The position numbers and the translations under genes are program-made. Positions 52,116 through 61,500 of a stretch of 64,000 bases of DNA are shown here, piece by piece; within the stretch, counting starts at the first letter, position 1; each line of letters starts with the position of its first letter. Source of the stretch: DAOQVR01 sp035341665 (lineage in GTDB: Bacteria > Chloroflexota > Anaerolineae > JAAYZQ01); contig DAOQVR010000019.1 of NCBI GenBank assembly GCA_035341665.1, forward strand, positions 13,699-77,698, in the 5' to 3' direction. The notes under the pieces are model-generated. The model made no database searches and was not told the DNA's origin. It saw only the letters and a list, made by a program, of their open reading frames with translations.

Positions 52116-52144
52116 AGCATATCACGCCCGAAGCGAATTGTCAA
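52116..52144 (-). promoter_or_regulatory. Promoter of BTAD regulator no. 2
   Basis: On the minus strand TTGACA, 17 bp, TATGCT, about 24 nt before the TTG start. Confidence 0.75.
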
Positions 52145-52260
52145 CCACTTTGGACGGTAGCAGGCAGCAGATCGCGCTCCAGCTCGGACCGGGTCGTGGA
52201 AACTGGCGGCGGGGGGTGCATGGCCGTTCGCCTCCCAAAGTCATCCCAGATTCTGGCCCT

Positions 52261-52314
52261 CGCGCGTTTCCCGCGCGTTTCCCGTGCGATCCACGCGCGT
52301 TCGGGTGATAGACT
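52261..52314 (+). promoter_or_regulatory. Four 11-bp direct repeats and -10: SARP-type activator site
   Basis: Four consecutive 11-bp units read CGCGCGTTTCC, CGCGCGTTTCC, CGTGCGATCCA, CGCGCGTTCGG (52261-52304). The -10 is TAGACT at 52309-52314. The last heptamer (CGCGCGT, 52294-52300) ends exactly 8 bp before the -10, and no -35 hexamer is present. This repeat length, phasing and 8-bp distance is the known architecture of SARP-activated promoters. The start site would be near 52321, ahead of the 84-residue gene and the giant adhesin. Confidence 0.75.
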
Positions 52315-52339
52315 ACACAGTGCACGAGGATGGAACCCG

Positions 52340-52594
52340 ATGCGTGACGAACCCGACGGCTATCAGGCCTACCTGCTGCGGCTCTGGCGCGTGTGGTACC
52401 AGGGTCGGTGGCAGTGGCGGGCGTCCGTCGACAGCCCCGGCACGGGCGAGCGCCGCAGCTTTGCATCCCTGGCGGCGTTTGTCACATTCCTCAACGACAC
52501 GACGCGCCAGCAGACCCCACCGGGCGCGGCTGACCGCCTGGATGCGCCCCGTGGTCCGGGCCCTTTGGAGGAGGAGGAGACACGAGATGACTAG
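52340..52594 (+). CDS. Small WRAS/TGERR-motif protein preceding giant adhesin
   Basis: An 84-residue protein I do not recognise as a named family. The core is YLLRLWRVWYQGRWQWRASV followed by SPGTGERRSFASLAAFVTFL, a compact, Trp-rich beta-beta-alpha-like segment, then a Pro-rich acidic tail (EEEETRDD). I have a general impression of similar short proteins next to surface-protein genes in Chloroflexota, but cannot check it. Start: ATG at 52340 with GAGGA upstream. It overlaps the giant gene by 8 bp, so translation is probably coupled. It has no signal peptide. Confidence 0.75.
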   Translation: MRDEPDGYQAYLLRLWRVWYQGRWQWRASVDSPGTGERRSFASLAAFVTFLNDTTRQQTPPGAADRLDAPRGPGPLEEEETRDD

Positions 52595-55500
52595 ACGCAC
52601 AAGCAGGAACACGCAGGTTCTGACGGCACTGGTCCTGATCGTGGCGCTGCTCGCGCCCGCCCGGCACACGGCCCAGGCATCGCCCGGCGAAGCCTCTGCC
52701 GAGGTGATGGCGCGCCAGGCCATGGCGCAGCAAGCGCTGGCTCCGCAGGCGGCGCCGCCTGGCAATCTGGCCAACGTGCCCGGCGCCAGTGCGAGTTGGT
52801 GGGCCGCGGTGCAGGAGCAGGTCCAGCAAGACGTGTACGCCCTGGGTGAAGGCAGAGCAGAGGGCGGTGCGCTCTCCTACGTGGGCCACAACCCAGTCCA
52901 TGGTTTCGTTCTCGCCTTCTCCGCGAACGGCGTCCGCCTGGTGCCTGCCGGTGAGGCGGCGTGGAGCCTGGGCCTGCGCCTCACCTCCTTCGGCCACGAG
53001 GGGCGCGTGCAGCCGGTGGTCGGCCCGCCCGTGATGACGGTGAATGGCAAACAGCTCGAGTATCGGCACGCGGGCCTGACCGAATGGTACGTCAATGGCG
53101 AACGCGGGCTGGAACAGGGGTTCGTTCTCGAGTCGCCGCCGCCTGGAGTCGACTCGGGGCAGCCGCTGGTGTTCGACATGGCCCTGGAGACCGGCCTGGT
53201 GCCGGAGCTAAGCGACGACACGCAAAGCATCGACTTCCTTACGCAGGACGGCAGTGTCGCCGTCCTGCGTTACACCGACCTGGTCGTCGTCGATGCCGCC
53301 GGCCGCGAGCTCGCCGCCCACTTGTCCGTCTCTCCAGGTAGCATTTCCATCTGGATCGACGATGCCGGCGCCGCCTACCCCTTGCTGGTGGATCCGCTCG
53401 TGATCACGCCCGACTGGACGGCCGAGGGCGACGAGTATGATTCGCGCCTTGGCTACTCGGTAGCCGCCGCCGGTGACGTGAACGGTGACGGCTACGACGA
53501 CGTCGTGGTCGGCGCATCGGGCGATGTACAGGTGTACGTCTACTATGGCTCTGCAACGGGGCCAGCCGCCGCGGCCGGGTGGAGCACCGGCGGCAGTGCC
53601 GCGGCTGCGGCAGGTGACTTGAACGGCGATGGTTACGACGATCTTGTGGCCGTGAACGGCAGTGTTACGTCGGTGTATTATGGCTCGGACACGGGGCTGG
53701 GCGGCACGGCCGCGTGGAGCGCCGGAGGCAGTGCTGCGGCCAAGGCCGGCGACGTCAACGGCGACGGCTTCGACGATCTCGCCATTCACTTGAACACCGA
53801 TGTGCTCGTCTACTACGGCTCTTCAGCCGGGCTGCCCGACCTGCCCCACTGGAGCGTTGGCGGCTACGAAGGGGGCACGGCCGGTGACGTCAACGGCGAT
53901 GGCTACGACGACCTCGTCACCGTGGCCGGTAGTGATGTGTCGGTCTACCACGGCTCCGCCGCGGGGTTAGCCAGCACGGCTGCATGGAGCGCCGCGGGCG
54001 AAGTGGCGGGCACGGCGGGCGACGTGAATGGTGACGGTTACGACGACGTCATCGTCGGGGCACCCTACTTGAGCAATGGGCAGTACCACGAGGGTGGGGT
54101 CTACGTCTATCACGGCTCGCCCTCCGGGCTGGCCGATGCGGCTGACTGGAGTGCAGAGAGCGATCAGGCAGAGGCCCGCTTTGGCACGGTAGTGGGCACG
54201 GCCGGCGACATGAACGGCGACGGCTTCGACGACGTCGTCGTCGGAACGCCCTGGTTCGACAACGGGGAAGCGGACGAGGGTGGGGTCTTTGCCTACTACG
54301 GCTCGTCGTCCGGCCTGGCCGGCGAAGCCCACTGGACCGCCGAGAGCAATCAGTCAGACTCCGACTTTGGCGCTTCGGCGGCGGCTGCCGGTGACGTGAA
54401 CGGCGACGGCTATGATGACGTCATAGTGGGGGCACCCCGGTACTACAACTCGCAGTACAGCCTGGGTCGTGCTTACCTTTTCCTTGGCCCCGTCCGTGTG
54501 ACCACCGATTATCAGTGGAGCGCGGGGGGCGAAACAGCTCGCGAAGAGCTCGGCTATGCGGTAGCGACCGCGGGCGACGTGAACGGTGACGGCTACAGCG
54601 ACGTCGTCGTGGGCGCCCCCTCCAACGAGGAGAATGCCCCAAAAGCCGGCAAGGTGTACCTGTTCTACGGCAGTCCCTCGGGCCTCGGCCTGGCGCCGGC
54701 GTGGACCGCCCTCGGCGAGGCGGAGGAGGACGGGTTCGGCGGTGTGGTGGGCACAGCGGGCGACCTGAACGGCGACGGCTATGACGACCTGGTCGTGGGC
54801 GCCCCGGGCCACGGCGGCGGCAAAGTGTACGTTTACTATGGCTCCGCAACCGGCTTGGGCGGCGGCCTATGGACGGCCGACGGGCAGTACGGGGGGGACG
54901 AGTTTGGCAGTGCCGCAGGCACGGCGGGCGACGTGAACCGCGACGGCTACGACGACCTGGTCGTCGGCGCCGGCGGCTATCCCGACGGCAGTGCCTATGG
55001 CAAGGTGTATCTCTATCACGGTGGCGCGAACGGTCTCGGGACAGCCGCGGACTGGGTTGCCGCCGGCCAGTCTGCCGGCGATCGCTTTGGTGGGGCTGTG
55101 GGCACGGCGGGCGACGTGAATGCCGATGGCTACGGCGACGTCGTCATCGGTGTCCCTTTGGCCGACCCCGCAGGGCGCGCAGATGCGGGCCGGGCCAGCG
55201 TCTATTACGGCGCCGACGGAGGGCTGCCAGGCTCGGCGGGTTGGAGCGCGGACGGCGCTGCAGCAGGCGATCGCCTGGGCGCCGCGGTGGCTATGGCGGG
55301 CGACGTAAACGGCGACGGCTACAGCGACCTTATCATTGGTGCCCCTTTCGCCGATGGTGGGGGTGCAGATGCGGGGCGGGCCTCTGTCTTTCAGGGCGCC
55401 GTCGGCGGCCTGCCAGGTTCGGCGGATTGGGTTGTGAATGGCGCCGCGGCGGGCACCCGCCTGGGCGCTGCGGTGGGCACGGCAGGCGACATGGATGGCG

Positions 55501-58500
55501 ACGGCTACGCCGACGTCGTGATCGGCGCCTATGGCAGCGACAGCCTGGCCGGCGAGATCCAGATCTACCAGGGCAGCTCAGCGGGGCTTCCGTCGACTCC
55601 TGCCTGGACGGCAAGCGGCGAGGCCGCCGCGGACCGGCTCGGCCTGGCTGTGGGCACGGCGGGCGACGTGAACGGCGATGGCTTCGGCGATGTCATCGCC
55701 GGGGCGCCGGGCTACGACGGCCCTGCCGGCGCCAATGCCGGCCGGGCCACCGTCTACCACGGGATGGCGGGTGCGCCTGGTCAGGACGCGGACGGCTCGT
55801 GGCTGTGGAACTCTGGCACGATGGCAGAATCGGCCGGCGATCTGAACGGCGACGGGTACAGCGATGTGGTCGCGGGCAACGAGAACCAGAATAGGGCCTG
55901 GGTCTTTTACGGCAGCGGGACAGGGCTGGCAGTTCAGGCGGACTGGACGTCGAGTGGCGCGGCCGGTTTTGGCCGGACCGTGGGGGCTGCAGGGGATGTG
56001 AACGGTGATGGGTATGCCGACCTCCTGGTGGCGGGCGAGAGCGCGGTACACGTCTTCTACGGGAGCGCGGCAGGGCTCACCTCGGGCACGCCGGACTGGA
56101 GCGCCGCCGTCGAGGGAGGCTATAACGATCCGTGCGCTGCAGGCACAGCAGGCGACGTGAACGGCGACGGTTTTGGCGATGTGATCGCCGGCAGCCAGAG
56201 CGCCAATAGGGCCTGGGTCTATTACGGCAGTCCGACGGGGCTGCCGGCCGAGGCGAACTGGACCACGACGGGTGCCGACGGCTATGGCGGCACGGTGGGC
56301 ACCGCGGGAGACGTGAACGGCGACGGCTTTGCCGACGTCGTCCTTGCGGGAGCCAGCACCCTCTACGTCTACCATGGGGACATGGCAGGGCTCACCCCAG
56401 GCACGCCAGACTGGAGTTTTGCAGTCGAGGGAGACTATTACACTCCCTGCACCGCGGGCACGGCAGGGGACGTGAACGGCGATGGCTACGCCGACCTCAT
56501 TGCCGGCGCACCATACGCGGCCGGCTACACAGGCAAGGTGTATCTGTTCTTCGGCTCGGCCTGGGGTCTCGACGCTCCCTTGGCGGAAATCGTGGGTGAA
56601 GCCGCGGGTGACCGCTTTGGCAGCAGCGCGGGCACGGCGGGCGACGTGAACGGCGACGGCTTCGCCGACGTCCTTGTCGGCGCACCCCGGGCAGGGGGCT
56701 ACTCACAACCCGGGGCGGCCTATCTCTACTTTGGCAGCTCGGTGGGCCTCAGACCCGACCAGGAGCCCTGGATCTACGCGCGCAGCAATGTCGAGTCCCT
56801 TGGAAAGCACGTGGCGGGGGCTGGCGACGTGAACGGCGACGGCTTTGCCGATCTGCTCATCAACGCCGTCTACACCTACTACTGGCCCAACCAGGACTGG
56901 GCCATCCTCCAGCTCGGGAACGATGGGGGCGGGCGGCTGGCGCTCGCCCGCCAGACGCGGGGCGATGGCAGCGGGATGCTGGTGCAGCCGTGGGGGCGCG
57001 CCACGCGCGACAGCTTTTCCGTCACGCTGCACGCGGTCCACCCGCTGGGCCGCGGCAGGGCCCGGCTGCAAGTGCAGGCCTGCCCATCGGCCACGCCCTT
57101 TGGCGACGAGTCGTGCCTCGAGTACACGGCCGCCGATTGGACCGAGACCGTCGACGCCGCAGGCGTCGACCTGAGCGAGATGGCCGAGTGGCTGGAGGAG
57201 GATACCCTCTACCGCTGGCGGGCGCGCCTGCTCTACGACTCTCCCTTCAGCCCGCGGGGACCCTGGCACCGCTTCCTGGGCCAGAGCCAGGAGGCCGACG
57301 TGCGCGCCGGGCGGCTTGCCACGGACCTGCAGATCACCAAGACGATGATGCCCACGGAAGAGCTTGAGCTGCCGGCCCAGATCACCTACACCCTGAGCTA
57401 CGTGTCGGCCGGCGGCCCGGCGGCAGGCGTGGTCATCACCGACATCCTGCCCGCCAGCCTGGACAACGTCGAGGTTTTCACCAGCGGCGTGGCCATTGTC
57501 GATACGGGCGTCCGGCCCGGCTACGTCTGGTGGGTGGGCGATATGGCAGCGGGGGAGCAAGGTGTCATCACCATCGCCGCCCGGGCGAACGCCACACGAT
57601 TCGTCAATACGGCGGAAATCGCGGGTACCTCGCGTGACGTGAACCCCCTGAACAACGTGGCCATGGTGCAGACGCATGTCGCGGGGATCATTTTCGTCGA
57701 CGCCAGCGCTCTGGGAGCGGACAATGGCTCTACCTGGGTCGATGCCTACACCGACCTTCAGGATGCGCTGGTGGCGGCTGCGTCCGGGGACCAAATCTGG
57801 GTTGCAGAGGGGGTGTACAAGCCGACGACCGGGGCCAACCGCGCGGCGACCTTTGCCCTGGCCGACGGCGTCGCGATCTATGGCGGGTTTGCCGGGAACG
57901 AAGCGTACCTGTACGAGCGCGATTGGCACGCCCAGCCCACGGTGCTGAGCGGAGACATCGGTACGGTGGGCAACAATGCCGACAACGTCTATCACGTCGT
58001 CACCGCCCAGGGGGTGGGCAGCACGGCTGTTCTCGATGGCTTTGTCATCACCGGTGGCCGGGCAACGGGAGAGGATACCGCCGGCCTAGGCGGCGGGATC
58101 CATATCAGCGGCGCAAGCCCCACGCTGCGCGCCCTGGCCCTGCTCGGCAACACCGCGGACCAGGGCGGAGGGGTTTTCAGCACGGGCGGCAGCCCGGTGC
58201 TCGCCAACGTCGTGCTGAGCGGCAACGCGGCGACGACCGGGGGCGGGCTGTACAACGAGGTGGGCAGCCCGGCGCTGATCAACGCTACGTTTAGCGAGAA
58301 CTCGGCGACACTGGGTGGGGCACTCTACGACGCCGGTGGGGCCACTCTCGTCAACTGCATCGTGTGGGACGAAGAACCGGCGCAGAGCCTCATCGCCGGA
58401 GGCGGGGCGACGTCGATCACCTATAGCGACGTGCGGGGCGGCGCGGCCGGCACGGGCAACCTGGATGCCGATCCGCAGTTCGTGAGCGCCAGGGGTTCCG

Positions 58501-61500
58501 ACGGCCTCGCCGGCACCCTCGACGACGACCTGCGCCTGCACACCACCCTACGCTTCCCGTCACCCGTGATCGACCAGGGGAACAACAGCGCCCTTCCGGC
58601 AGACGCCGGCGACCTGGATGGCGACGGCGACGTGAGCGAGCCGCTGCCCCTCGACATGACTGCGCGTGCCCGCCTCATCGGCTTCACTGCGCTGCCGCCC
58701 ATGGTGGACATGGGTGCCCTGGAGGCCAACATCGTGGACGTTCTGGCAGAGGGCGACGCGCTTCTCGCGGAGGGGACGACGTTTCGCACGCAGCACCTCC
58801 AGCTCCTGTCGGCCGACACGCCGGAGCTGGCCCTGCAGAACTATTCCAACTTTAACGACGGCGAGTGGTACTATGCCTTCTGCTCCGACTATGACAACGT
58901 CGACGCCGACGGCTACTGCCCGGAGACGGGCCCGGACCACGTGCGCAACGACCTGCTCGATACCGTCGACGTCTACCGCGTGGCCGTGAGCGTCTGGCCG
59001 ACGGCGACGTGGACCACGCGCGATGGGGAAGTGCTCCAGGTCTGGCAGAGGGGCGGCCAGGGCGTGGTGAGGGCGGCGGTCGAGATCGGCAACGACCACC
59101 TGATATTTGGCAACGAATATCTCGTGGATGCCACAGACTATCGCTTCAGCACGGCCGGCATGCCGTACGCCGACCAGATCATTGCCCAGGAGCTAGACGA
59201 GTTGGGCCAGGCGGCGCGGCAGTTCGAGCTGATCATGGACTTGATATTCCGCGCCTTTAGCGAGTGGCGTGTCGGCGACTATTGCAACAGCGACCAATTC
59301 GAGGCTTTTGGCATGGCCAGCAGCCTGCTGATGTCCGCCCTCGACGAGACGGCGAGCCGCTACTACATGCTGGGAGACAGCGACCTGGCCCGGGATGTCT
59401 ATCTCGAGGCCAGCCGGAACCAGGACATGCACCTGGCGGCGCTGGCCACGCTGGCCGAGGAGACGGACCAGGCCTACTTGGTGAACGGCAGTTGGGAGAT
59501 GCTCAACAATGTGAGCCGAATGCGCGATCGGGCGCGGCAGATCGAGGCCGGTTTCGACTTTTTCGGCTTCAGGCCCGACTATGCGCCGCTGCAGCCGTAC
59601 GAGCAGTTGCTACTGCTGACAGAAGGTCCGGATGAGAACGCCGGACTGCTGGGCACGGCCCGTGACCTGGAGAATCAGGCGCGCGAGGCGCAGCGCACCT
59701 ACGACACCAATGCCTCGAACATGTCCACCGAGCTGGATTTGTGGAAGTACGAGCTCGACGAGCAGTTGTTCGAGGTGTGCGGCGAGACGGAGGACTTGGA
59801 CGGCGATGGCTACGGCGACTACAAGACGTGCGAAGGGGGGCTGATGGCCAAGAACTGGGCCGACTTCCTGACGGCCACCGCACGCCGGGCACTGGCCTGG
59901 AACCACGCCCAGAACATTGCCCTCCAGATCCAGAACGAACAGGAGCAAGCCGGCCAGACCATCATGGTGACGCTGGCTGCGGGACGCGAGATTGCCGCAG
60001 CCGACCTGGCCATTGGCAAGCTCGAAGCCAACAAGACGACCCGGACCACAGGCACCGGCACAGAAACCGGTTTGCACAACACCGCAGAGGTCGGGGTTGA
60101 GGCATGGGTTGAGTTCGGCGGCAAGCTGTCCACCAACATTGATAACAACGAGATCTACATCAGCACGGCCGCGAAGGTGTCGGCATCGGAGAAATTCGGC
60201 GCAGACTGGAAGTCCTCCGACACCGACACGACGGAAACCGTGTGGGATCCGGCCGCGGCACAGATCGCGGCCTACGAAAGTATCAAGGACCTCAAGCAGG
60301 CCGAGGCGCAGGCAGCGATCGTGGGGGCCGCCAGTGCGGAGACCATCAAGAACCTGCTCCTCGAGCAAAGCGAGGCGCTGGAGGAGTGGCAGATCGCCAC
60401 AACCGAGCTGAACCAGGTGCTCGTCGAGCACGACAACCAGCTCGCAACCTGGAGCCGCCTGGTCAACCTGTTCGCGGAAGCTGTCCCCACAATCATGACC
60501 TACAACAGCCATCTCCTCAACCCGGCGTACCGCCTGTGGCGCGACTCGTTGACCATCCAATCCTCGGCGGCCCACTCTTTGGCGGCCCAGTTTGCTTACC
60601 TCACGGCCAGGGCCAGTGAGTACGAGCTGTTGACACCCTTCCCCAACCTCGACGACATCTTCAAAACGCGCACGTCAAACGACGTTCGCCTCTTCCTGGA
60701 CGACCTGAAGGTGTGGCACCAGGCCCTCGACCTGCCCGGGCAGCTCAACCGCTACCCCTACACGCTGTCCGTGGCCGAGGATTTCCTCTTCCTCAGCGAC
60801 GAACAGCTCGATCCCGATGGTGTCTTGACCCCCGAGCAACTGGCACAGGAACGCTACAATCGGCTACAGGAGGCGTTCGCCCAGCGGATGGACAACGGAG
60901 ACCTGGAGATTGTCTTCACGACCTCCCTGGATCAACAACGTCCCGGAGGGCTCTTTGTCTTCAGTCCCAACATCTGGAACAACCGCATCGCTGGCATCGG
61001 CGAGCCGCTGCCGGGCAACGAGGGCATCAAGGTCAACATCATCACCACCGAGCCAGTGGATGCCGGCATGGTCGAAGTGGTGCTGGTGCACGATGGCCAG
61101 GCCACGTATCGCAATGCTTCGGCCCAGACTGTGGTGTACGATCCCGCCACGGCGGTGCCTGTCGGCTACCTGGTACCCCCCGATCTCAGCCCGGCCTACA
61201 CGACGGTCGTCGTGCGGCCCGACATCAACGGCGAGGGGGGCCTGCCGAACAGCGGGTTGGTGAACCTTAGCGTGGCAACCTCCCACTGGAAGCTGCGCAT
61301 CCCCGCTTCCTCGTGGGGCAACCTGGACGTGTCGCAGATCGAGGACATCGAGATCATCCTGGACACGACCGGCCGGGCGCTGCCGGGCCGGGGGGCAGAG
61401 GCGGCCGAGGACTCCGAGCGCCTGGCGGCAGGGCTGGAGATGGCGGTTCCGTCGCAGGAATGGCTCCAGCAACTGCGTGCCGCTCAGCAGGCGGCGCCCG

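Noticed and set aside
53208..57995. Several minus-strand open frames across the FG-GAP region
   Set aside because: They are the periodic antisense of the repeated GDVNGDG codons; the plus frame is open for over 11 kb with a signal peptide and ribosome site.
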